Source: Spirochaetaceae bacterium (GTDB lineage: Bacteria; Spirochaetota; Spirochaetia; Treponematales; Breznakiellaceae). From it: 33,959 nucleotides of DNA. Location: the NCBI GenBank assembly GCA_031265635.1, contig JAISCK010000061.1, positions 1 to 33,959 of the forward strand. Direction: 5' to 3'. How positions within the stretch are numbered: the first letter of the stretch is position 1; every line of letters begins with the position of its first letter. The notes beneath the pieces were generated by a model. That model saw only the letters and a list, made by a program, of their open reading frames with translations, ran no database searches and was not told where the DNA came from. Positions 22,917 through 31,057 of the stretch are shown in pieces. Position numbers and translations under genes: made by a program.

Positions 22917-24638
22917 ATGAAGAGATTCTTGTTACCCGGCATCGCGGCAGCGCTTGTTTTTAGCCTTGTTCTGGCCTGCGGTTCCACAGGTTCCGCCGCG
23001 GGCGGTATGACTCCCGGTACTTACCGGACAGAACAGCGGGGTTATGTAGACCAGATCAAGGTTGAAACCGTGGTAGACGGATCAAAAATTGTATCCGTGC
23101 GTATTACGGAAAACCACGAAACCAACGGCATCGGTTCCTTCGCCATACAGTGGCTGCCGGAACGTATAGTGCAGGCCCAATCGGTGGGAATTGATATAGT
23201 CAGCGGGGCGAGCTTTTCCAGCCGGGCCATTCTCGGCTCGGTAACCGAGGCTCTGCGGCAGGCCGGCGCCGATGTGGACAAATTTTCCCGTCCGCCGCCC
23301 AAACCTCCGGCAAGGGACCAGGAACTCTCGGTGGATGTTATCATAGTCGGCGCGGGAGGAGCGGGTTTAACCGCCGGAGTTGAGGCAAGAGTAAAGGGAA
23401 AAGATACCCTGATCATCGAAAAGATGGATATTCCCGGCGGAAACACCATACGTTCATCGGGGGGCTTTAACGTGGCGGGCAGTCCGGAACAGGTAGCCGC
23501 CCGCCGGGGCCGTTACAGTATTGAGGATTTTATCACCTATACCATGGAAGGGGGCCATAACCTCAACAACCGGGAACTTGTTACCTACATGATACAAAAT
23601 TCATCCGGGGTGGTAGACTGGCTCAAGACCCAGGGCATGAATCCCCAGATAGGAGAAACCTACGCCAGCTATACCGTGGACGGGGAAGCCAAGGGGCTGA
23701 TTCTGGACCTGCTCCGCCGCTATGAGTCCCAGGGGGGAAAGATCATGTACGGCGTAAGGGGTACGGATATTATCATGAATGGCGGCCGGGCCGCGGGTAT
23801 TGTGGCGGTAGACAAGCTGGGCGGAAAACTTACTATCCGCGCCAGGGCCGTGATTCTCGCTTCGGGAGGTTTTGGCGGCGATTTGGAAATGTGCGCCCGG
23901 CTGGATCCCAGCCTTGAGGGTTTTGTTACCGATAACAGCCTTGGCGCTACCGGAGACGGTATCAAGATGGCCGAGGCCATAGGCGCCGCCACCGTTGATA
24001 TGGAGCAGATACAGAGCCATCCTACAATACACCAGGCCAGTTCCACCATGCTTACCGAAGGGATACGGGGTTCGGGCGGTATTCTGATTAACACCGCGGG
24101 AAAGCGTTTTACCAACGAAAACACCTACCGTGATGTGGTCTCCGCTGCCATTTTGAGCCAGGATCAGGCCAAGGCCTGTATTCTCTTCAACAAAGAACTT
24201 ATGGATCACAATCCCAATGTACAGGGCTATTACGAGCAGGGACTGATTACCCCCTACAATACCCTGGACGATGTAGCCAGGTATATGACCGTGGACCCTG
24301 CGGTCTTAAAACAGACCGTAGCCACCTGGAATACCTATGTGGCAAATAAAAACGACCCCGAGTTTGCCAGCAGCTTTTCCTGGATACGGGATCTTTCCCA
24401 GGGGCCCTATTTTGCCCTTTGGGTCGCCCCAGGGATACATCATACCATGGGCGGCATAAAGATCAACGTGCGGACGGAGGTTCTTTCCGCCGGCGGTTCC
24501 ACCATTCCCGGTCTTTTTGCCTGCGGCGAAGTTACCGGAGGCGTCCACGGGGGTAACCGGGTCGGAGGAAACGCGATTCTGGATATACTGCTGTATGGCC
24601 GGGTAGCGGGAGAAAACGCCGCGGCCTATATACGCTAA
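22917..24638 (+). CDS. Lipoprotein FMN/FAD flavoprotein reductase, fumarate reductase-like
   Basis: 573 aa. The lipoprotein signal ends LVLAC with lipidation at C21. An FMN-binding domain (about 30-118) carries SGASFSS (96-102), the pattern where FMN is covalently linked to a Ser/Thr (probably S101) by an ApbE-type transferase. The FAD domain starts at about 139 (VIIVGAGGAGLTAG). Fumarate reductase-family active-site segments are kept: QSHPTIHQ, KRFTNENTYRDVVSA, HHTMGGIKIN and GGVHGGNRVGGNA. It should be a surface or periplasmic reductase of fumarate or a related unsaturated acid (urocanate, acrylate, methacrylate), taking electrons from a membrane or extracellular donor. No haem motif is present. 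Single gene with its own terminator. Confidence 0.88.
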   Translation: MKRFLLPGIAAALVFSLVLACGSTGSAAGGMTPGTYRTEQRGYVDQIKVETVVDGSKIVSVRITENHETNGIGSFAIQWLPERIVQAQSVGIDIVSGASFSSRAILGSVTEALRQAGADVDKFSRPPPKPPARDQELSVDVIIVGAGGAGLTAGVEARVKGKDTLIIEKMDIPGGNTIRSSGGFNVAGSPEQVAARRGRYSIEDFITYTMEGGHNLNNRELVTYMIQNSSGVVDWLKTQGMNPQIGETYASYTVDGEAKGLILDLLRRYESQGGKIMYGVRGTDIIMNGGRAAGIVAVDKLGGKLTIRARAVILASGGFGGDLEMCARLDPSLEGFVTDNSLGATGDGIKMAEAIGAATVDMEQIQSHPTIHQASSTMLTEGIRGSGGILINTAGKRFTNENTYRDVVSAAILSQDQAKACILFNKELMDHNPNVQGYYEQGLITPYNTLDDVARYMTVDPAVLKQTVATWNTYVANKNDPEFASSFSWIRDLSQGPYFALWVAPGIHHTMGGIKINVRTEVLSAGGSTIPGLFACGEVTGGVHGGNRVGGNAILDILLYGRVAGENAAAYIR

Positions 24639-24656
24639 GGTAAAATATACGGAGTT

Positions 24657-24685
24657 TTTCCCAAAACCCGTCTGGTTTTGGGAAA
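24657..24685. repeat. 12-bp perfect hairpin after the flavoprotein gene
   Basis: TTTCCCAAAACC (24657-24668) and GGTTTTGGGAAA (24674-24685) pair perfectly around a 5-base loop. No T tract follows on either strand, so it is more likely an mRNA 3' stabilising structure or protein site than a terminator. Confidence 0.6.
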
Positions 24686-24695
24686 GCGCGGATAC

Positions 24696-24721
24696 AGGGT
24701 CCCTCTTTCAGGGACCCTTTC
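24696..24721 (+). terminator. Terminator of the flavoprotein gene
   Basis: AGGGTCCCT (24696-24704), a 5-base loop, and AGGGACCCT (24710-24718) are followed by TTTCTATAT. It ends at the stop codon of the convergent PAP2 gene. The T tract is short, so termination may be partial. Confidence 0.65.
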
Positions 24722-25557
24722 TATATCCTGAACGACACCATCACCGAGCCCGGCGTGATATACAGGGAGTGGTTTTTGGGGGTTCCGCCGTTTACGAGGG
24801 GGCTGAAGCTACGGCCTACCGCCCTTCCCAGGGCATAGCCGATGAGGGCGCCGGCGACGCAGTCAGAGGCCCAGTGGGCAAAGAGGGACATGCCAAGGCC
24901 GATACAGGCGGCGTAGGTGTATGACGCGGCGACCAGAACAGGTTTGTCATGGTGGAGTTCCGCCATAACCGCGGCCATGGCAAAGGCGGTGGCGGTGTGG
25001 CCGCTCGGCCAGCCGTTAAAAACGCCGCGCCTGAAAAAGCCAAAGGCAAAGTCATCGCTGTAGTCAGGCCCGGCCCGTTTGTTCCCCAGTCCTATGCCCG
25101 GTTCTTCCCGTCCGGTAAAAACCTTTATTGCCGACGTAACGCCCATGCCCAAAAGAACCGCCTGCCCAAGGGCAAGCCCGGTTATGGCGAGGCCCGGATC
25201 GTTTTGGCTGTTCCCGTAGAGATACAGGCCCAGAGGCAGCGCCGCCGGAAGCAGGGTGCCCAAAAGACCGGCGGGCATGGCGGCGTAGGCAAGATTGCCG
25301 TTATTGTACGACATGCGGTTCCAGCGCCAGTCAATGCCGCTTTCCACGGCCCCGTAGGTAGCCAGGGAAGCGGCGAGGAAATTCAGCCCGTAATTATCGC
25401 TGAACGAATGGAGCGTATTGGTCCCTATCTTGTAAAATACCAATGAAAAAGGTACTTTTCCGCCCTCAGGCTGCCCCCCTCCGGGGAGAAGGGGTTCTCC
25501 GGCAGCCGCGCGGACAAGGCCCAGGACGATGTACAAAACAACGGCTCCGCGCCTCAT
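24721..25557 (-). CDS. PAP2 superfamily membrane phosphatase
   Basis: About 278 aa from ATG 25557. The frame is open to 25653, but that would overlap the zinc-ribbon gene and lacks a signal peptide at its start; the shorter start gives a signal sequence (MRRGAVVLYIVLGLVRAAAG). PAP2 motifs: K-x5-R (KVFTGRE, less canonical than KxxxxxxRP), PSGH (FNGWPSGHTATAF) and SLFAHWASDCVAG, with the third-motif His and Asp. The family includes lipid phosphatases such as undecaprenyl-diphosphate, phosphatidate and lipid A phosphatases. Here the first motif deviates, and the substrate is open. Several hydrophobic spans. Convergent with the flavoprotein gene. Confidence 0.85.
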   Translation of the reverse strand: MRRGAVVLYIVLGLVRAAAGEPLLPGGGQPEGGKVPFSLVFYKIGTNTLHSFSDNYGLNFLAASLATYGAVESGIDWRWNRMSYNNGNLAYAAMPAGLLGTLLPAALPLGLYLYGNSQNDPGLAITGLALGQAVLLGMGVTSAIKVFTGREEPGIGLGNKRAGPDYSDDFAFGFFRRGVFNGWPSGHTATAFAMAAVMAELHHDKPVLVAASYTYAACIGLGMSLFAHWASDCVAGALIGYALGRAVGRSFSPLVNGGTPKNHSLYITPGSVMVSFRI

Positions 25558-25588
25558 ACCGCCTGACAGCCGCTTTTCCGTCAAAAAA

Positions 25589-25813
25589 TTAAAATTTGCC
25601 CTTTGAAATGGCTTTTTCAACAGAGTCGGTAACAACCTTGTCATACCAGTCATAGCTAAAGGGCTGTTGGGCCCTGATTTCGGTCCTCAGAACGCCTTCG
25701 AGGCTGTCTTTACAGCCTTCGCATATATCGCGGGTTCCGATATGCCAATACGTCCGGTTGGGGACGGCGTTTTCAAGCGTGTGCCCGCAAACATCGCAAT
25801 ACAGGGTTTTCAT
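25589..25813 (-). CDS. Small zinc-ribbon-like protein
   Basis: 74 aa. C6-x2-C9 (YCDVCG) and a second CxxC near residue 31 (DICEGCKDSL) form a likely four-cysteine zinc site; the rest is a short helical tail. No signal peptide, so cytosolic. Ribosome binding site AGGAGC lies upstream. It is followed on the same strand by the PAP2 gene after 31 bp. Function unknown; such small ribbons often bind nucleic acid or serve as partner proteins. Confidence 0.75.
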   Translation of the reverse strand: MKTLYCDVCGHTLENAVPNRTYWHIGTRDICEGCKDSLEGVLRTEIRAQQPFSYDWYDKVVTDSVEKAISKGKF

Positions 25814-25840
25814 AAAAAGCTCCTTGGGTATTAAAAAATA

Positions 25841-25879
25841 GCGATTTTTTATACTATCAAAATCGCGTTCATATCACAA
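25841..25879 (-). promoter_or_regulatory. Promoter with inverted repeat upstream of the zinc-ribbon gene
   Basis: On the minus strand TTGTGA (25879-25874), 17 bp, TAGTAT (25856-25851). A perfect 8-bp inverted repeat, GCGATTTT (25841-25848) and AAAATCGC (25859-25866), straddles the -10 box and could be an operator. The divergent neuB gene starts at 25945, so the site might serve both. Confidence 0.5.
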
Positions 25880-25944
25880 GAGTAATCATACCGTAAAACT
25901 TTGCAAATGTCGAGATAATATGATAAAAATCTTATGGAGAGAAT

Positions 25945-27075
25945 ATGAACCCTATAATCTGCCCCTGGGAACAGGAGCGCCCTTTTATCATTGCCGAACT
26001 GGGGACCGGCCACGGCGGGGACCGGGCCAGGGCCAGGGAACTTATAAACGCCGCCGCCGAATCAGGCGCGGACTGCGTTAAATTTCAAATGGTATATGCT
26101 GAAGAAATACTCCACCCCAAGACCGGGACGGTACGCCTTCCCGGAGGGGATATAGCCCTCTTTGAGCGCTTCAGGGACCTGGAACTGCCCCCTGATTTCT
26201 ATGCCGAAATGAAGGAAAAGGCCGAAAAACAGGGGCTTTTCTTCCTCTGCACCCCCTTTGGCCCCCGGAGCGCCGGGGAACTGCGCGGCCTCGCTCCCGG
26301 CGCGGTCAAGATAGCCTCGCCTGAACTCAATTATAGCGCCCTGCTCGAACTCGTAGGCGCCTGGGATCTTCCGGTATTCCTCTCAACGGGAATTTCCCTC
26401 CTTGCCGATATTGAGGCGGCCCTGGGCTTCTTTCCCAGGGAGAAGGTATGCCTCCTTCACTGCGTTACCAGTTACCCCGCGCCGCCCGAAGACTACAACC
26501 TCCGCCTCATCCCGAACCTTTCGGCGGTTTTCGGCTGCGCGGCGGGCCTGAGCGACCACAGCATGGACGCCTGCCTGGTTCCGGCCCTTGCCTCGGCCCT
26601 TGGCGCCAGGGTGATAGAAAAGCACTTCTGCCTTTCCCGTTCAGACCCCGGCCTTGACGACCCCATAGCCCTGCCGCCCGGGGATTTTTCCCGCATGGCG
26701 CGCCGGATAAGCAGCGTCTCCGACGCGCGGCGTTCCCTGGTTCCGCCCGGACCCGCTTTCAGGGGAATCCCGGCGCGGCTCCTTGGGGAACTGTACCGCG
26801 AATGGGGAAAAGGCCGGGTGGAAGAGGTTCTTGGCAGCGGCGTCAAGGTCCTTGCCCCTTCGGAAAAGGCCAATTACCTGACCACCCGGCGTTCCCTCCA
26901 CGCCATGAGGGACATACAGGCCGGGGAAACCATGGGAAAAGGCATGATAGGGGTTCTCCGCAGCGAAAAAAAGCTCAAACCGGGGCTTCCCCCTTCTTTT
27001 GAGGCGCTGGTAAGCGGGAGAAAGGCCCGGCGCTTTATTCCCGGCGGCCAGGGCATCGGCTGGGACGATATTTAG
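25945..27075 (+). CDS. neuB: NeuB/SpsE-type sialic acid synthase
   Basis: 376 aa. A TIM-barrel synthase domain (about 1-290) has the NeuB opening FIIAELGTGHGGD, KFQMVYAEE, KIASPELN, LSTGISL, LLHCVTSYPAPPEDYNL, GLSDHS and IEKHFCLSRSDPGLDDP. A SAF-like antifreeze domain follows (about 310-365, TTRRSLHAMRDIQAGETMG). It should condense phosphoenolpyruvate with a hexosamine such as ManNAc or a 2,4-diamino sugar. The product would be sialic, legionaminic or pseudaminic acid for surface or flagellin glycans. ATG 25945 follows GGAGAG. No NeuA or NeuC gene is adjacent, so the exact sugar cannot be fixed. Confidence 0.9.
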   Translation: MNPIICPWEQERPFIIAELGTGHGGDRARARELINAAAESGADCVKFQMVYAEEILHPKTGTVRLPGGDIALFERFRDLELPPDFYAEMKEKAEKQGLFFLCTPFGPRSAGELRGLAPGAVKIASPELNYSALLELVGAWDLPVFLSTGISLLADIEAALGFFPREKVCLLHCVTSYPAPPEDYNLRLIPNLSAVFGCAAGLSDHSMDACLVPALASALGARVIEKHFCLSRSDPGLDDPIALPPGDFSRMARRISSVSDARRSLVPPGPAFRGIPARLLGELYREWGKGRVEEVLGSGVKVLAPSEKANYLTTRRSLHAMRDIQAGETMGKGMIGVLRSEKKLKPGLPPSFEALVSGRKARRFIPGGQGIGWDDI

Positions 27076-27097
27076 GCCCGGCCCCGGGCTTATTTTT
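27076..27097 (+). terminator. Terminator of neuB
   Basis: GCCCG (27076-27080), GCCC loop, CGGGC (27085-27089), then TTATTTTT. It begins right after the stop codon. The stem is short but all G/C. Confidence 0.65.
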
Positions 27098-27293
27098 GAA
27101 CAGCCGCCTTCAATAATAGCAAATTCTGAAACCGGCCTATAAATTAAGGGTTTCCAAAAACAAAAAAAAAGGGTAGAATTAACAGTAGAAACCGCGCTTT
27201 GGCCGGTTTTTCAAAGCCGGTTTCATCAGAATCAGGTCCGTATTGACCGGATTTTGAAATTGGCTTGATATAAGAAAGTTGCCCGGAGTTTGT
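27098..27293. other. Non-coding region with repeated CCGGTTT/AAACCGG motifs
   Basis: No gene is seen. GAAACCGGCC (27128-27137) can pair with GGCCGGTTTTTC (27201-27212) or with GCCGGTTTC (27216-27224), giving two exclusive hairpins. An A-rich run lies at about 27155-27170. TTGACC at 27243-27248 with TTGATA (27265-27270) is a weak promoter for the next gene, whose ribosome binding site is GGAG at 27284-27287. Confidence 0.4.
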
Positions 27294-28097
27294 ATGGTCA
27301 ATATACCTACCGGACCTGCCCAGTATCTGGCCAGGTTCGCGGATCAAAGCGTAGCGTGCAGCCAGTATGCCCTGGCAAAACTGGGAGTAGACCGCTCGCA
27401 TTGTTTTTTGAAGATGGACGACTATATCATACTCTGCGCGCCCTTTCAGCTTGGATTCAAGCGCGCGATCTTTCTCGCTTCCCTTTCCAAACAGGAACTG
27501 ACTTTTTTCCAGCGCTATGTAAACGGCATCGTGGGGCTTTCCATAGCCTTTGCCCCGGGCAAGCAGGAACCCATCAAGCTCTACATACGCTGCACCCTTG
27601 TCACCGTGGGCCCCATGAAGGGCAGGGACAATGTGGGGCTTTTCGTGGTTGATTTCAAGAATACCCCCGACGACATGGCAAGCATACTGGGTAATTACCT
27701 TGAAACCCAGGAGCGCTTTAAGATACTTTCCGAGGACTACGGCAAAACCCTGATACGCATGAGCGCCGAAGTAGCCAAGCTGCTTGGGTATAATATGTAC
27801 GCCACCATTACCGAACCTGCCGGGAGCAGGCGCATCCAGATATACAACTTCAACACAAAAAAGCTGGAACACCTCGAAGCCGGTCTCGCCCAGGCGCGGA
27901 CGGCGGGAACCTCGGTGGCCTACCAGTTGTACTTCAAGAAGTACCGTATTTCCACAGCCGGGTCTATCGAGAGCTCCACCATGCTGCCCAAGGGCATAGT
28001 GCGTACTGTGGCAAATCTTTCATTCAGCCCGGAGCTTGCCGAAATTGTGGACGATTACTGGTTTCATACCCGTTCCAATCCCTCGGCCCAGGCATAA
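27294..28097 (+). CDS. Spirochaetal protein, possibly PilZN-like
   Basis: 267 aa from ATG 27294 (GGAG six bases upstream); the frame extends to 27279 with a weaker start. No signal peptide or membrane span. Residues about 40-150 (KMDDYIILCAPFQLGFKRAIFLASLS onward) form a beta-rich region that reminds me of the PilZN-type domains of treponemes. The arginine-rich c-di-GMP signature RxxxR...D/NxSxxG is not visible, so binding of that messenger is not supported. The second half is mixed alpha/beta. It lies 9 bp before hisS and probably shares its transcript. Function unknown. Confidence 0.6.
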   Translation: MVNIPTGPAQYLARFADQSVACSQYALAKLGVDRSHCFLKMDDYIILCAPFQLGFKRAIFLASLSKQELTFFQRYVNGIVGLSIAFAPGKQEPIKLYIRCTLVTVGPMKGRDNVGLFVVDFKNTPDDMASILGNYLETQERFKILSEDYGKTLIRMSAEVAKLLGYNMYATITEPAGSRRIQIYNFNTKKLEHLEAGLAQARTAGTSVAYQLYFKKYRISTAGSIESSTMLPKGIVRTVANLSFSPELAEIVDDYWFHTRSNPSAQA

Positions 28098-28106
28098 GAA
28101 GCAATC

Positions 28107-29429
28107 ATGACAGGCATCATAGAACCAAGGATACTTAAAGGGTTTAGGGATTTCCCGCCCGAAGCCGAGATTACCCGGCGGAGCCTGGTGGAACGCATTG
28201 AGGCGTCCTTCCGTTTATACGGCTTTGTTCCCATAGACACCCCGGCCCTCGAATACGCGGAGATACTCCTCGGTAAGGGGGGCGGCGAAACGGAAAAGCA
28301 GGTCTACCGCTTTACCGACCAGGGCGGGAGGGACGTGGCCCTCCGCTTTGACCTTACCGTTCCCTTCGCCCGTTTCCTTGCCGCGCACCGGAACGAACTG
28401 AGTTTTCCCTTCAAGCGTTACCACATCGCCAAAGTGTGGCGGGGCGAAAACACCCAGCGGGGCCGGTACAGGGAATTTACCCAGTGCGATTTTGACATTG
28501 TAGGAAGCGGCGGCGCGGCGTCTGATTTCGAGATACTTCTTATGATGAAAACCACCCTCGCGGCCATAGGCGCCGGGGACTGTACCATTCATGTCAATCA
28601 CCGGGGCATTTTTAACCGCTTCCTCTCGCGGCTCGGCGCGGCAGGACAGGCGACAGACATACTGCGCATTGTGGACAAAATCGCCAAGACCGGCAGGGAA
28701 GAGGCCGCGCTCCAGCTTGCCGGGGTTCTGGACGAAAAAAAAGCCGGAGCCGTACTTGACTATATTGAACCCAGGGCGAATTTTGAGGAAACCCTTGCCC
28801 ATATCACCGAAGCGTCGGGCGGCGATACTCCTGAATCGCGGCACATGGAACGTATATGGCGTTATATGAACGACGCGGGCATCGCGTCTTCCTTCATTCT
28901 TGATCCTTCTATAACCAGGGGCCTTGACTACTATACCGGCATCGTCTACGAAAGTTTCCTTGCCGCTTTGCCTTCCATCGGTTCGGTATGTTCTGGCGGC
29001 CGTTACGACAACCTCGCCGGCCTCTATTCAAAAGAAGCCATAGGCGGCGTGGGCGCTTCCATAGGTCTTGACAGGCTTATCTCGGCCATGGAAAGCCTCG
29101 GCGTTTCAGGCCGGTCAGGAAGCTACGCGAAACTGGCCATTGCCTGCGTTGACGAGGAGGCGGGCGGCGCCTGCCAGAAACTCGCCGGATATTTCAGGGA
29201 AAAAGGCATAGCCTGCGAAGTAATGCTGGAAGCAAAAAAACTGGGCCAGCAGTTCATGCTGGCCGAAAAAAAGGGCCTTGCCTGGGTCATCATACCGGGC
29301 GAAAAACCCCTGTCCTCTCCCCTCTCGCTGCGAAACCTCGCGTCACGGGAAACAAAGGAAAACCTTTCCCTTGACCAGGCTATACTGGAACTGTCCGGGA
29401 CTTCGGGTTTCAGGACAGAGGATGCGTAA
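28107..29429 (+). CDS. hisS: Histidyl-tRNA synthetase
   Basis: 440 aa, normal length. Class II synthetase features: ILKGFRDFPP at the N-terminus, motif 2 (KRYHIAKVWRGENTQRGRYREFTQCDFDIVG), the histidine-specific LDYYTGIVYE segment, and motif 3 (GGVGASIGLDRL). A C-terminal anticodon-binding domain follows (about 340-430). It charges tRNA-His in the cytosol. Starts 9 bp after the PilZN-like gene, and a secreted PPC-repeat gene follows after 24 bp. Confidence 0.97.
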   Translation: MTGIIEPRILKGFRDFPPEAEITRRSLVERIEASFRLYGFVPIDTPALEYAEILLGKGGGETEKQVYRFTDQGGRDVALRFDLTVPFARFLAAHRNELSFPFKRYHIAKVWRGENTQRGRYREFTQCDFDIVGSGGAASDFEILLMMKTTLAAIGAGDCTIHVNHRGIFNRFLSRLGAAGQATDILRIVDKIAKTGREEAALQLAGVLDEKKAGAVLDYIEPRANFEETLAHITEASGGDTPESRHMERIWRYMNDAGIASSFILDPSITRGLDYYTGIVYESFLAALPSIGSVCSGGRYDNLAGLYSKEAIGGVGASIGLDRLISAMESLGVSGRSGSYAKLAIACVDEEAGGACQKLAGYFREKGIACEVMLEAKKLGQQFMLAEKKGLAWVIIPGEKPLSSPLSLRNLASRETKENLSLDQAILELSGTSGFRTEDA

Positions 29430-29453
29430 ACTATCTTTTGCAAGGAGTGTACC

Positions 29454-30995
29454 ATGAAAATCTCCCTAGACCGCTTTTTTCTTGCCCTGATTCTTTCTTG
29501 TGGATTAACAGCCGGAATCAGCGCCCAGACCATACGGCCCGAAACAATCGCCGAACTTGATCTGGAAACCCAGCGTATCGCCGGCCTTATCGTCGCAAGC
29601 GTAAACGGCTTCCCCGGCGCGGACTCGATTACCCTGGGCGCTTCTTCGTTTTACCGTTCAGGAGAAGAGCCGCCTTTTGGTACCTACTGGAGCAGCGCCA
29701 TGCTCCAGTCATTAATCAACAGCCCCGGCAGGAATTTCAAGATACTTGATCCCTACTCCAATGCCGGCGGCGCGGGTACCCGGTTCAGGATAGGGGGAGA
29801 AATTGTCGCCATAGACCAGATCGTAAGAGTCTATACCAGGCTTGTGGATACCGAAGACGCCGCCATCATCGCCGCCTGGCAGAGCGATTTTGAGAACACC
29901 CCCCTTGTTTTTGAACTCATGAGAACCAACTCGGGCTCTTCATCCAACGTGCCCAGGGACAGCTATGAACCCGACAGCAGCCAAAATCCCGTGATCCTCG
30001 CGCCGGACCGGAGCCTGCGCAGGACCCTCCATAACGGCGACGAAGACTGGTTCTCAATACGTTCCTCAGGCCAGGGCGTTATTACCATAGAAATAGACGG
30101 GGACTTTGACGGCTACCTCGAACTCTACGACTCGCCGAACAACAAGATTGACGAAGACGACGATTCAGGAGAAGGGACAAACCCCCGCCTTGAGTTTTTC
30201 GCCGAAACCGGGACAACATACCTGATAAAGATGCGCGGCTACTCCGACAGCGCTACGGGAAGCTATACCATACAGGCGCTTTTTTCCAGCGTTCAGGAAA
30301 CTCCCATGGAACCGAACAATACCCGTAACCAGGCCTTTGCGGTGGGAATAGGCGATGTCATAACGGGGATTTTCCAGGGCAGCAATGACGCCGAATGGTT
30401 CAGGGTACAGGTTCCGCAGCAGGGGCTGCTCAAAGTCTACACCAGCGGTTCGCGGGACACCTGCCTCAAGCTGTACGACGGGCGGGAAAATCTTCTGTCC
30501 GAAGACGATGACGGCGGCGACAATCTCAACGCGCGGATCTCCTCGGTAGTGGAGCCGGGACTCTATTATATTGAACTCACCGAGTACAACGGCACTTCCG
30601 GCCTCTATACCCTTTATATTGAACTTACCGAAGCCCTGGGCACCGATGAATACGAGAACGACAACACCGCGGCAAACGCGAAACCCATAGAGGCAGAGGC
30701 CCAGAGGCGCACCTTTACCGACGGCAATGACGTTGACTGGGCCCGCTTTACCGTTGCCCGCGGAGGCTATTACGGCATCAGGGCCAGGGGAGAAAACAAC
30801 CTCCGCCTGGACACCTATATTGAACTTTACGACGCCGATGAAAACCTCATCGGAGAAGACGACGACGGCGGCGAAAACTACGATTCGTATCTCAGCGTTA
30901 ATCTGGAACCCGGCGACTATTACATCAAGGTTACAACCCTGGACAGTAACCCGCCCGAAGATTATTACCTGCTCAGCGTAGAGTTTTTGCGGTAA
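29454..30995 (+). CDS. Secreted protein with three PPC-like repeats and a CsgG/LpoB-like N-domain
   Basis: 513 aa with a Sec signal peptide ending near ISAQ (residue 25). Residues about 27-160 resemble the small alpha/beta domain of LpoB/FlgO/CsgG-type proteins (AGLIVASVNGF, FRIGGEIVAIDQIVRVYTRLVDTED). Three pre-peptidase C-terminal (PPC)-like beta repeats follow at about 170-275, 283-390 and 397-513. Each opens with an E-P/N-D/N motif (YEPDSSQNP, MEPNNTRNQ, YENDNTAAN) and has W-F/A at the DW or EW position. Each also carries an acidic loop (DEDDDSGEG, SEDDDGGDN, GEDDDGGEN) that probably binds calcium. No protease domain is present. Ribosome binding site AAGGAG. Likely a periplasmic or outer-surface protein; role unknown. 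Confidence 0.85.
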   Translation: MKISLDRFFLALILSCGLTAGISAQTIRPETIAELDLETQRIAGLIVASVNGFPGADSITLGASSFYRSGEEPPFGTYWSSAMLQSLINSPGRNFKILDPYSNAGGAGTRFRIGGEIVAIDQIVRVYTRLVDTEDAAIIAAWQSDFENTPLVFELMRTNSGSSSNVPRDSYEPDSSQNPVILAPDRSLRRTLHNGDEDWFSIRSSGQGVITIEIDGDFDGYLELYDSPNNKIDEDDDSGEGTNPRLEFFAETGTTYLIKMRGYSDSATGSYTIQALFSSVQETPMEPNNTRNQAFAVGIGDVITGIFQGSNDAEWFRVQVPQQGLLKVYTSGSRDTCLKLYDGRENLLSEDDDGGDNLNARISSVVEPGLYYIELTEYNGTSGLYTLYIELTEALGTDEYENDNTAANAKPIEAEAQRRTFTDGNDVDWARFTVARGGYYGIRARGENNLRLDTYIELYDADENLIGEDDDGGENYDSYLSVNLEPGDYYIKVTTLDSNPPEDYYLLSVEFLR

Positions 30996-31002
30996 ATGAA
31001 AA

Positions 31003-31057
31003 CAACAACCGCGCGACAAAGTGGCTGCTTACGCAACGCCAAGGGGCGCGGTTGTTG
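31003..31057. repeat. Long inverted repeat after the PPC-repeat gene
   Basis: CAACAACCGCGC (31003-31014) and GCGCGGTTGTTG (31046-31057) are perfect complements enclosing 31 bases. No T tract follows, so it is not a standard terminator. It begins 7 bp after the stop codon and may act as a 3' mRNA structure or be a dispersed repeat unit. Confidence 0.6.
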
